NCBI GenBank assembly: GCA_009774255.1
Contig: VSNK01000001.1
Coordinates: forward strand, 61,791-125,790
DNA from: Faecalicatena sp.
GTDB taxonomy: Bacteria > Bacillota > Clostridia > Lachnospirales > Lachnospiraceae
Length of the DNA stretch: 64,000 bases
Reading direction: 5' to 3'
This document shows, one piece after another, positions 33,941 through 41,707 of the stretch; position 1 is the stretch's first letter, and each line of letters begins with the position of its first letter. The notes under the pieces are model-generated. The model was not told where the DNA came from, searched no databases, and saw only the letters and a list, made by a program, of their open reading frames with translations. A program made the position numbers and the translations under genes.

Positions 33941-34861
33941 ATGGAACATATCATCACCACCCAGGCATTGACAAAACATTACGGCTCAAAGCCTGTCGTC
34001 CGCGACTTAGCACTCAAAGTCCCCCCGGGCAGCATCTACGGCTTCCTGGGCCCCAACGGCGCGGGAAAATCCACCACCATGAAGATGCTGCTGGGTCTGG
34101 TCAAGCCCACCGCAGGCTCCATCTTCATCCTCGGAAAGCCGGTCGTCGAAGAAAACCGGCTGGAGCTATTAACGCACACCGGCTCCCTGATCGAGTCCCC
34201 CTCCTACTACGGCCACTTAAGCGCCAGGGAGAACCTACAGATCATCTGTACCCTGAAAAACGTCCTGGAGGCCGGCATAGACGATGTACTGCGGATTGTC
34301 CGCCTGGAAAAGCAGCAGGACAAAAAGGTTAAGAATTTTTCTCTGGGAATGAAACAACGCCTCGGTCTGGCCGCCGCCCTTCTGGGGCATCCCAGGCTGC
34401 TTCTTCTGGATGAACCCACCAACGGCCTGGATCCGGCGGGAATCCAGGAAATGCGCGAGCTGATCTGCTCCCTTCCCGAGAAATACGGAATGACCATTCT
34501 GGTATCCAGCCACCTGCTCAGTGAGATCGACCAGATGGCAACCCACGTCGGGATCATTGATAAGGGCTCGCTCATATTCCAGGACGATCTGGCAAGCCTT
34601 CATCGCCACAGCCGTGCCAGGATCCGGCTTCGCACCACCGATGACGGACGGGCCTTCCGTATCCTGAAAAATGCACAGCTCCCGGCAGCGGCAGGCAAGG
34701 ACGGACACGGGCTTTTCCTGCATTCCGTGGAGGATTCCTGCGTGCTGCGGTGCGGACGCCTTCTGGCGGAACAGGAGATCGGCATTCTAAGACTGGAAGA
34801 AATGCAGATGAGCCTGGAAGAAATCTTCCTGAAACTGACGGGGACGCAGGCTTCTCTATAA
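33941..34861 (+). CDS. Lantibiotic-protection-type ABC ATPase (LanF-like)
   Basis: It is 306 aa from ATG 33941, behind GGAAAGGAGC; the frame upstream to 33860 has no site. Walker A FLGPNGAGKSTTMKMLLGLV, signature FSLGMKQRLGLAAAL, Walker B LLLLDEPTNGLDPAG and switch LVSSHLLSEID are all present, with the LanF/BcrA-type C-terminal domain. First of three genes; the two permeases that follow are of MutE/EpiE and MutG type. Such sets remove lantibiotics from the membrane. No lantibiotic biosynthesis gene is present, so it probably protects against others' peptides. Confidence 0.92.
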   Translation: MEHIITTQALTKHYGSKPVVRDLALKVPPGSIYGFLGPNGAGKSTTMKMLLGLVKPTAGSIFILGKPVVEENRLELLTHTGSLIESPSYYGHLSARENLQIICTLKNVLEAGIDDVLRIVRLEKQQDKKVKNFSLGMKQRLGLAAALLGHPRLLLLDEPTNGLDPAGIQEMRELICSLPEKYGMTILVSSHLLSEIDQMATHVGIIDKGSLIFQDDLASLHRHSRARIRLRTTDDGRAFRILKNAQLPAAAGKDGHGLFLHSVEDSCVLRCGRLLAEQEIGILRLEEMQMSLEEIFLKLTGTQASL

Positions 34862-34938
34862 AAAAGTGTGTGTCCTGATGCACATCTGCGCCAGCAGCCA
34901 TTTTTCCCTGTCCCAAACAGTTACGAAAGGAGTACTTT

Positions 34939-35724
34939 ATGAAAACAATCTGGTCTGAAATTTTTTTTGCATATCGGGCAGAACGAAAAAAACAACGTTA
35001 TCGGAAGGTCTGGATCGTCCCTCTGGGATTCCTCGCCATCCTCGCGCTGTGGATGTCTGTCCTGATGCGCAATTTTACCGCCGAAGATCTGACAAAAGGC
35101 TATCAATGGCTGTTCTATCAGCTTTCCCTTTTAAATGCCATCTTCATGCCTGTGATGCTGGCCGTGATCGCAAGCCGGCTCTGTGATATGGAGATCAAGG
35201 GCAATACTTTGAAGCTTCTTTATACACTGGAAAAAAACGGTCGTTTTTACGACATAAAATTCCTGGCAGAACTCCGGTACCTGCTCCTCTTTTCCTTTGG
35301 GGAGGTTCTGGTCATCCTGCTGCTTGGAAAACTGTTCCACATCACGGAGCCGGTACGGCTGCTGCCATTTACGGAGCATTTTCTTGCCATCTCCGCCGTC
35401 GGTGCTGTGCTGCTTGGCTTCCAGCACCTGCTTTCCCTGATGTCCGACAACCAGATCCTGCCCCTGTGTTTAGGCCTGGCAGGCTCCTTCCTGGGATTGT
35501 TCTCCATGTTCTTTCCCAGAGCCGTCAATCTGTGCATTGTATGGGGATATTTTTCCATCTTCTCAGTGTCCGGCATCAACTGGGGACAGATGCCGAAAGG
35601 AGCCGATTATCTCCAGTACATGCAGTATCTGGATTTCCCTGTTTTCGGATTCATGCTGTTCCTGGCCGCAGGGTTCCTGCTCTATCTGGTTGAAAAAGCC
35701 ATTTTTAAAAGAAAGGAAGTGTAA
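34939..35724 (+). CDS. LanE/MutE-like ABC permease
   Basis: The 261-aa protein has six spans. The opening (SEIFFAYRAERKKQRYRKVW), then NAIFMPVMLAVIASRLCDME followed by IKGNTLKLLYTLEKNGRFYD, is the pattern of lantibiotic immunity permeases of the MutE/EpiE family. A good AAAGGAG site precedes the ATG. It is followed after three bases by the second permease. Confidence 0.87.
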   Translation: MKTIWSEIFFAYRAERKKQRYRKVWIVPLGFLAILALWMSVLMRNFTAEDLTKGYQWLFYQLSLLNAIFMPVMLAVIASRLCDMEIKGNTLKLLYTLEKNGRFYDIKFLAELRYLLLFSFGEVLVILLLGKLFHITEPVRLLPFTEHFLAISAVGAVLLGFQHLLSLMSDNQILPLCLGLAGSFLGLFSMFFPRAVNLCIVWGYFSIFSVSGINWGQMPKGADYLQYMQYLDFPVFGFMLFLAAGFLLYLVEKAIFKRKEV

Positions 35725-35727
35725 CAC

Positions 35728-36459
35728 ATGCTGACAAAATGTATCCACGCTGAGAATCTCAAGCTCCGCCATTCCTGTATCTGGACGGCCTGCGTCCTGA
35801 TCCCTCTCATCCCGGCTATCATGGGCACTTTCAACTACCGGAACAATTTAGGACTTCTGACCAGTGAGTGGTACTCCCTGTGGACTCAGATCACCCTGTT
35901 CTATTCCAGCCTGTTCTATGCGCCTTTGATCGGACTATACTGCTCCTACCTGTGGCGGCTGGAACATCTGAACAACAACTGGAACGTGCTGATGACAAAT
36001 CCTGTACCGATAAGAAATGTATTTCTGGCGAAGCTGGCTGTCGTATTCCGGGTCACGCTGCTCACCCAGCTCTGGGTCGGCGTGCTGTATTTCCTGTGCG
36101 GGAAGCTCTGCGGCCTGCCCGGTATGATCCCTGCACAGATTCTGGTCTGGCTGATCCGGGGAACTCTGGCTGCCGCGGCTGTCGGGACATTACAGCTTTT
36201 ATTATCCATGGTAATCCGCAGCTTTTCGGTGCCCATCGGTATCTCACTGGCGGGCAGCATCTTAGGTTTCATCATCAGCAATAAGGGCTACAGTATGTAC
36301 TGGCCCTATTCCGTCATGCTGCTTGGCATGAATGCCAATAAGTCGGAGGATTCCCTGCGGCAGGGACTGCTTCCGTTTCTGGTCAGTTTGTGCGTGTTCT
36401 TCCTGCTGTTTGCCGGAATCAGTATTTGGTATCTGAAAAAGAAAGATGTGAGGGCGTAG
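35728..36459 (+). CDS. LanG/MutG-like ABC permease
   Basis: The 243-aa protein has six spans; YCSYLWRLEHLNNNWNVLMT followed by NPVPIRNVFLAKL corresponds to the conserved cytoplasmic segment of MutG-family permeases. It ends YLKKKDVRA. It completes the ATPase-E-G trio, whose genes are tightly spaced and surely cotranscribed. Confidence 0.87.
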   Translation: MLTKCIHAENLKLRHSCIWTACVLIPLIPAIMGTFNYRNNLGLLTSEWYSLWTQITLFYSSLFYAPLIGLYCSYLWRLEHLNNNWNVLMTNPVPIRNVFLAKLAVVFRVTLLTQLWVGVLYFLCGKLCGLPGMIPAQILVWLIRGTLAAAAVGTLQLLLSMVIRSFSVPIGISLAGSILGFIISNKGYSMYWPYSVMLLGMNANKSEDSLRQGLLPFLVSLCVFFLLFAGISIWYLKKKDVRA

Positions 36460-36519
36460 CCCTCACAAATACATTTTTTCTGGTTCCACCAATTTCTCCG
36501 TCTTTTTACTCTTTTTCGC

Positions 36520-36903
36520 TTACAGATTCTTTATAATGTTCACTTCTTTCCTGTCCAATGCTTTCTCTAACTTATTCTTCTCTTTCTTCAATGACTCATT
36601 TTCCTTCCGTAGTTCTCTCACCTGCTGTTCTAACACTTCAATCCTGCTTTTGAGCACCAGGTCCCCAATATATCTATTCGGATCGACCATACCGGCCTGT
36701 TGCCGTACTACTCTGGCAAACTCTTTACGTACAACTGGATTTTTTTTAAAGAATCCTCTGGATAATCCAGTCTTTGCCATCAACTTCGGAATCGTAACTT
36801 TCTCTCCTTCATCAATCATTTTCCATATTTGCTTATTCGCCTTATTTATCTTTTCTTCGCTGACTTTTTTATTCAAGGCAATCATCGCATCGTATTTGCT
36901 CAT
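36520..36903 (-). CDS. Tn554 TnpC-like / DUF6262 protein
   Basis: About 127 aa from ATG 36903 (GGGGTGAGG in front). The N-terminal half MSKYDAMIALNKKVSEEKIN with VTIPKLMAKTGLSRGFFKKN looks like a small helix-turn-helix. The C-terminal half is a coiled coil with heptads (LEQQVRELRKENESLKKEKN). TnpC of Tn554 has this form and assists the two tyrosine recombinases in integration. It overlaps by 35 bases the remnant of such a recombinase upstream, the usual gene order. Left alone without intact recombinases, it is probably a relic. Confidence 0.7.
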   Translation of the reverse strand: MSKYDAMIALNKKVSEEKINKANKQIWKMIDEGEKVTIPKLMAKTGLSRGFFKKNPVVRKEFARVVRQQAGMVDPNRYIGDLVLKSRIEVLEQQVRELRKENESLKKEKNKLEKALDRKEVNIIKNL

Positions 36904-37087
36904 ATTCCTCACCCCATCCATCCAAATAATCCAGTATAATCTCGGATAATTTATTTCTTGCTTCTCTGGTTTCATCTGCAAGAAGCTGATTACTCATTTT
37001 TCGATAGCATCGAACACTTCTCACACTGCTTTGTCCCAGAAGCTTTGCAATCGTCCAATCATCCAGCCTTTCGCTTGCCTGATCCAT
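36869..37087 (-). pseudogene. C-terminal piece of a Tn554-type tyrosine recombinase
   Basis: The frame LDDWTIAKLLGQSSVRSVRC then YRKMSNQLLADETREARNKL is the end of the catalytic domain, with the nucleophile Tyr in RCYRKMS. In LLGQSS the usual His of LGHSS is Gln. No upstream part with the first catalytic Arg is present. Only 72 codons remain. Confidence 0.75.
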
Positions 37088-37166
37088 TTTTCCTTTTCTT
37101 TATTCTTTAAACTTTTTACATTTTTTCCTTTTTTCTTTATAGTGAATTTTAAGAATGAATTGTTTC

Positions 37167-37211
37167 GCTTTTGAACTGCGTTGCGGCATCCGCACCGCAG
37201 TTCAAAAGCGG
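37167..37211. repeat. 15-bp inverted repeat
   Basis: CGCTTTTGAACTGCG and CGCAGTTCAAAAGCG flank a TTGCGGCATCCGCAC loop. It sits in the gap between the recombinase relic and the AlbA_2 gene; 37212-37368 holds nothing else recognisable. Confidence 0.7.
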
Positions 37212-37368
37212 CTAGCCGGCGGGGAAAACCTCTATTCCCGGTTCTCCCCGTCCTGCCCTCCGCTCAATTATAATCCGTGTATGTCCGTCAGCCGGACATA
37301 GAGTACTCTCTCCGGTAAAAGCACTCCCGCATCCCTTCCAGTTCCAGGAGGGAATCGCATTCTCCTTT

Positions 37369-38754
37369 CTACTTTCCCCGCCATTTCCCCTTCCGGAAGG
37401 AACCCACCCGCTCAATCTTGCCCTGCTCCTGCATTTTACGGATATAATATTTCACCGTATTTACATTCCGGTTTAGCTGCTCCGCAATTTGTTTTTGAGA
37501 TATCGCCGGGTTGTGCCGCATCAGAGCCGCGATATCCAATTCAGCCTTTAAATTTCCTGATCCAACGGATTGGGTGGGTTCCATGTTTTGGGTGGTCGAT
37601 TGGGTGGTCGATTGGGTGGTCGATTGGGTGGTTTCCGTGTTTTTGATGGGCAATTGAGCCGTTATTTGATCATCAGAATCCAAATAGCTGTTATCCAATG
37701 GGACAGTGATCCTGAACACATCGCCCTCCAAAAATTCAGGCTCTCTTCCTGAATAATGTCTGCTGTATTTAAACAAATTTCTTACGCCGGAGCCGAGTTG
37801 ATCCGCATATCCAATATTACGGAAAAATGATGCAATGATCGGATTTTTGGGGTTCGGCTCTATATTTTCCGGCGTGATCACACCGCTCTGTGCGGAACGA
37901 TTCGCATTTTCCACATACATCCGGTCATTTTCGATTACAAACTTTGCCTGATAAGCGCTGGTAAACTCACGGTGGATCAGCGTATTCGCGATCATCTCAC
38001 GGGTTATGATATTCCGGAGGCTTTTTCTCTGGTCACTCTCCAAAAAAAATTTATCCAGCAAATGCTTTCGTCCAAATTCCATAAGCCTTTCATAGCTTTC
38101 GACCAGATTTGTCTGAATAATCTCTCTGTCGTCATAGCGGTCAATATTGACCCTGCGAAACAGTGCGTCTGTCAGATACGCCGGTGCCACGTCCATGATC
38201 ACATCGTCTTTCCCCAAGAGCATAACAGCCGCCAGGTTATATCCCTGCTCTCCCGTAACGCGGTCTGTCCCATAAAGCCTGGCACTTTTCAGAAGTTCCC
38301 TGTCCGTCATGCTGCTCCACAGGTGCCCCTGGCCGCTGTTATTATTTGCCGCCATGATCCGGAGCCTCGGCAGAAGATCCAGACGCAAATCTTCCATTTT
38401 CACATAGGGATAAATTTTTCTTTCCGTAAAAATATCCTGCTTACGGATATACATCTGGGCAATCTGACCTGTAGCCGTTACTTTCACATCGGCATCATCC
38501 ACCCGGTCATAAATAACCCTTTTAAAGCTGTGTACCTCTGCGCTGGGCGGGATATGAACATGGATAATTGTTTTGCCTTCGTATTCCATAATTTTCGGTG
38601 CAAGATAAATGGTTGGAGAAAGCATCGAAGGATTACTGATACAGCTGATAAAATTCTTTACCAGCTCCGGCGCGGCCTTTTCCGATACACCCAAAACTGC
38701 TCCGTCATCCTGCACCCCCAGAAACAGCTCCCCGCATTCCCTCCTTTTTGCCAT
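37369..38754 (-). CDS. AlbA_2 (Schlafen-like) DNA-binding / ATP-binding helicase-related regulator, N-terminally truncated
   Basis: The 461-aa frame opens at the end of the AlbA_2 domain (GELFLGVQDDGAVLGVSEKA). It continues with SFKRVIYDRVDDADVKVTA and the HATPase_c_4-like part (NLVESYERLMEFG, REMIANTLIHREFTSAYQAK and RNIGYADQLGSGVRNLFKYS). It ends in a winged helix (NPAISQKQIAEQLNRNVNTV). The usual 35 or so N-terminal residues are missing. Just upstream, SDKLVKTG can be read in another frame, so the start is frameshifted and truncated close to the GH78 stop. A TTQS repeat from four 12-bp units (37585-37632) forms the linker. Function, if any, unknown. Confidence 0.75.
   Translation of the reverse strand: MAKRRECGELFLGVQDDGAVLGVSEKAAPELVKNFISCISNPSMLSPTIYLAPKIMEYEGKTIIHVHIPPSAEVHSFKRVIYDRVDDADVKVTATGQIAQMYIRKQDIFTERKIYPYVKMEDLRLDLLPRLRIMAANNNSGQGHLWSSMTDRELLKSARLYGTDRVTGEQGYNLAAVMLLGKDDVIMDVAPAYLTDALFRRVNIDRYDDREIIQTNLVESYERLMEFGRKHLLDKFFLESDQRKSLRNIITREMIANTLIHREFTSAYQAKFVIENDRMYVENANRSAQSGVITPENIEPNPKNPIIASFFRNIGYADQLGSGVRNLFKYSRHYSGREPEFLEGDVFRITVPLDNSYLDSDDQITAQLPIKNTETTQSTTQSTTQSTTQNMEPTQSVGSGNLKAELDIAALMRHNPAISQKQIAEQLNRNVNTVKYYIRKMQEQGKIERVGSFRKGKWRGK
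37585..37632. repeat. 12-bp tandem repeat (about 4 copies) in the AlbA_2 gene
   Basis: CGATTGGGTGGT at 37597, 37609 and 37621 plus a partial unit before. Encodes TTQS repeats in the linker before the winged helix; in frame, so length can vary without damage. Confidence 0.9.
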
Positions 38755-38827
38755 AAGTATACATTTCCTGTTTTTACCAGTTTATCCGACTTACAAATAT
38801 TTTTCAAGCATTGGGTAGCCTGAATAC

Positions 38828-41602
38828 TCACATTTTTTTCAAAAACGTTTCCAGTTTTTCCAGCTTCCCGCCTTTCGCTTCAGATGAAAGTGTCTCTGCC
38901 AGTTCCTTCACGGTCCGGTTCCAGTACTGCCGTGGAATCTCCATATCCAATTCTTCTTTTAGGAATCTGGAAATCTCCGGATTTTTAAACAATTCCTGCC
39001 AGGTGCTGTCCATATCATATTTCTTTTTCAATGACCAGATCAGCTGATAAGACACGCTGTATTCCCCGGCTTCCAGCATGCACACGCCCTCCTGTACATT
39101 TCCGAACATGGGATTGTCTTTCTCTTCCATGACGGACTTTGGCGCAAGCGGGAGATAAAGTTCCGCCTTTCCGCCAAAGGGCACGCTGACCGTCAGTTCT
39201 ACATGTTCGGGATCTGTCAGCTTCCATGCGCAGCGGTAGGTTCCACTTGCGGAATCATAGGACGCGTCTGCCATGCCAAGCTCCCAGTTCAGTACCGGCT
39301 GTATGGAAACGCGGCGCAGCCCCGGTGACGCATCCATGGTATTGATGCCTGCCATATGGCGGAACATCCATTCCGCGACCGCCCCGTAGGAATAATGGTT
39401 CATGCTGTTCATGGTGATGCCGGATATCGTCCCGTCCGGCAGGAGGCTGTTCCAGCGCTCCCACACGGTGGTGGCCCCCAGCTTCACCTCGGAGAGCCAT
39501 CCCGGATATTCTTCATTTAATAAAAGGCCATATGCAATATCATCCATGTCGTGGTCGGAGAGAATATTACACATCAAAGGAGTCCCCACGAATCCGGTCC
39601 GCAGTTTCCCTCCATTGTCGTCAAACAGCTTCCGAAGCTGCGATTTTACCAATTCCTCATTATCTGACAGATGATATTTCAAAGTCAGGAGCAATGCAGT
39701 CTGTGTCTTGATGCAGCACCTTCCGGTCACACTGTAGTATTCCTTCTTTACGATATCAAACTGCTCCCGGGAAAGTTTCCGGTACTCCTGTTCCTCCGCT
39801 TCTTTTCCCAGCACCTTTGCCGAGTCCGCCACAAGCCCCGCACTGACAGCATAATACAGATTTGCGATAAATTCCTCATCCGTACCGCCCATGACCTGTT
39901 CTGCCGTCTGGTTCAGGTTGTCCAGCGCAAGCCAGTCCCCGTAATGGAATACATACCTCCAGCCGTGGTTGTCCCCGTCCACCCTGCGGACATAATCCAC
40001 CCAGCTTTTCATGCTCTCAAACTGATCCTCCAAAATGCTCTGATCGCCATAGAACAGATACAGGTTCCACGGGATAATGCAGGCGGCATCGCCCCACACG
40101 CATGCCGTGGAGTCAATCCCCGCCGACGGAACCACATCCGGCACCTTGCCGTCCATCGCAGACTGTTCCTTGGCCATGTCATACAGATATTTTGCGTAAA
40201 ATGCATAGGTATCCTTCAGATATGTGGCTGTCGCGGAAAAGACCTGGGCGTCCCCGGTCCAGCCCATGCGCTCGTCCCTCTGCGGGCAGTCCGTCGGCAC
40301 ATCCAGGAAATTCCCTTTTAATCCCCATCGGATATTTTCGATGAGCCGGTTCACCAGGGCATGGCCTGTCCGGAGATTCCCCTTTCGTTCCAGGCTGCTG
40401 TACAGCGCGACCCCTCTGAAATCCTCTTTTTTCAGTTCGGATATGCCCTGCACCTTTACATAGCGGTAGCCATAAAAAGTAAAATGCGGTGTCAATATAT
40501 GTTCTTCCCCGTCAGAAATATAAACATACTCCGATTTTGCCGTCCGCAGATTTTCATTGTAAAAATTTCCCTGCTGCAGGATTTCCCCTGTCTGGATATG
40601 GATCTTCGTCCCCTTGGGCTCATGGACCTTCAAAGTAAACAGACCTGTGATCTCCTGCCCCAGGTCAAAAACCTGCTCTCCTGCCGGAGTGTGTATCAGT
40701 TCGACCGGTTCCAACACTTCATGCACCGTCACCGGCAGGCTCATCCGTTCTGTCAGTTCGCCCGCCGGAGCCTCGCAAAGCCATACAGCTTCCAGGGGCA
40801 TCTCTTCCAGGGTGTCGTCCTGCCATTCCCCGTCATACAGGTTGGAAAATGTAATCCTGCTTCTTCGCACCTTCCAGCTCTCATCGGTGCCGATGACTTT
40901 CTCCGTGCCGTCTTCGTATTCCAGACGAAGCTCTGCGATCAGCTTCCATTCATTTCCATAAAATCCTTTATTCTCATGGGCATGAAAGCCAAACCTGGCT
41001 TTATACCAGCCATTCCCAAGCAGCACGGACAGCGTGCCGCCCTCCTGCATCTGCTCCGTCACATCATATGTCTGGTACTGCACCCATTCATTGTAATCAT
41101 TGCTGTATGGAGTGAGATACTCCTCCCCGATCCTTGTGCCCTTGTAAAATGCTTCATAGAGCCCAAGCCCGCACAGGTAAAGGCGTGCTTTCCTGACCGC
41201 CTTTTTGGGCTGGATCTCCTTTTCAAAATAGGGGTGGCGCCTCTCTGTACTGTCGCAGGTGATCCAGTTTCCAACCCAGGGTTCTCCTCGTTTCCCTGTC
41301 TCAAACCACTGCGCCTCGCTGACCGCTTCTTCCCCTGCGTCGCTTCGGACCGAAACCGTCCAATAACAGCGGGTTCTTGGCTGCAGCTCCAGCTCCATTT
41401 TGTGTCCCAGGCTGTCAGCATCCGCGTCCCATCCGGTGTCCGCGATGATTTCTTTCATATCACGGTCCCTGGCCGCCTGGATTCGGGCTTCCGTCTGCTT
41501 CTTCCCCTGCGCTTCCTTCACTTTCCATGAAAAAACAGTTCTTGTCATACGAAAGCCCATAGGGTTTGTCAAATGGTTTACCTTACAATCATAAATTTTC
41601 AT
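38828..41602 (-). CDS. GH78 alpha-L-rhamnosidase
   Basis: The 924-aa protein has the family layout: N-terminal beta domains (LTNPMGFRMTRTVFSWKV near 11, GLGLYEAFYKGTRIGEEYLT near 145), then an (alpha/alpha)6 barrel. The catalytic segment LDVPTDCPQRDERMGWTGDA lies near 435, holding the acidic residues used by inverting rhamnosidases. TTVWERWNSL and MNSMNHYSYGAVAEW follow near 690. There is no signal peptide, so it works on imported rhamnosides. An extra 60-residue C-terminal tail (DMDSTWQELFKNPEISRFLK onward) is not usual for the family. It is 105 bases after the GH3 gene; the pair could remove rhamnosyl-glucose (rutinose or neohesperidose) units from plant glycosides. Confidence 0.92.
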   Translation of the reverse strand: MKIYDCKVNHLTNPMGFRMTRTVFSWKVKEAQGKKQTEARIQAARDRDMKEIIADTGWDADADSLGHKMELELQPRTRCYWTVSVRSDAGEEAVSEAQWFETGKRGEPWVGNWITCDSTERRHPYFEKEIQPKKAVRKARLYLCGLGLYEAFYKGTRIGEEYLTPYSNDYNEWVQYQTYDVTEQMQEGGTLSVLLGNGWYKARFGFHAHENKGFYGNEWKLIAELRLEYEDGTEKVIGTDESWKVRRSRITFSNLYDGEWQDDTLEEMPLEAVWLCEAPAGELTERMSLPVTVHEVLEPVELIHTPAGEQVFDLGQEITGLFTLKVHEPKGTKIHIQTGEILQQGNFYNENLRTAKSEYVYISDGEEHILTPHFTFYGYRYVKVQGISELKKEDFRGVALYSSLERKGNLRTGHALVNRLIENIRWGLKGNFLDVPTDCPQRDERMGWTGDAQVFSATATYLKDTYAFYAKYLYDMAKEQSAMDGKVPDVVPSAGIDSTACVWGDAACIIPWNLYLFYGDQSILEDQFESMKSWVDYVRRVDGDNHGWRYVFHYGDWLALDNLNQTAEQVMGGTDEEFIANLYYAVSAGLVADSAKVLGKEAEEQEYRKLSREQFDIVKKEYYSVTGRCCIKTQTALLLTLKYHLSDNEELVKSQLRKLFDDNGGKLRTGFVGTPLMCNILSDHDMDDIAYGLLLNEEYPGWLSEVKLGATTVWERWNSLLPDGTISGITMNSMNHYSYGAVAEWMFRHMAGINTMDASPGLRRVSIQPVLNWELGMADASYDSASGTYRCAWKLTDPEHVELTVSVPFGGKAELYLPLAPKSVMEEKDNPMFGNVQEGVCMLEAGEYSVSYQLIWSLKKKYDMDSTWQELFKNPEISRFLKEELDMEIPRQYWNRTVKELAETLSSEAKGGKLEKLETFLKKM

Positions 41603-41707
41603 ATCCTGTCTCCTCTTATCATCAATTTATTCCGCAAACTGACTGCCGGCTGAATATAATCACTTGTAGAGCAAAGGATTATGTCCTCATATCTTTTTTA
41701 CGTTACT

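Noticed and set aside
33941..36459. Possible lantibiotic biosynthesis cluster
   Set aside because: Only immunity-type ABC genes and a two-component system are present; no LanA precursor, LanM/LanBC or LanT is seen in the window.
40361..41530. 389-codon plus-strand open frame opposite GH78
   Set aside because: Antisense to the conserved rhamnosidase; low-complexity Cys/Phe/Arg-rich translation without family features.
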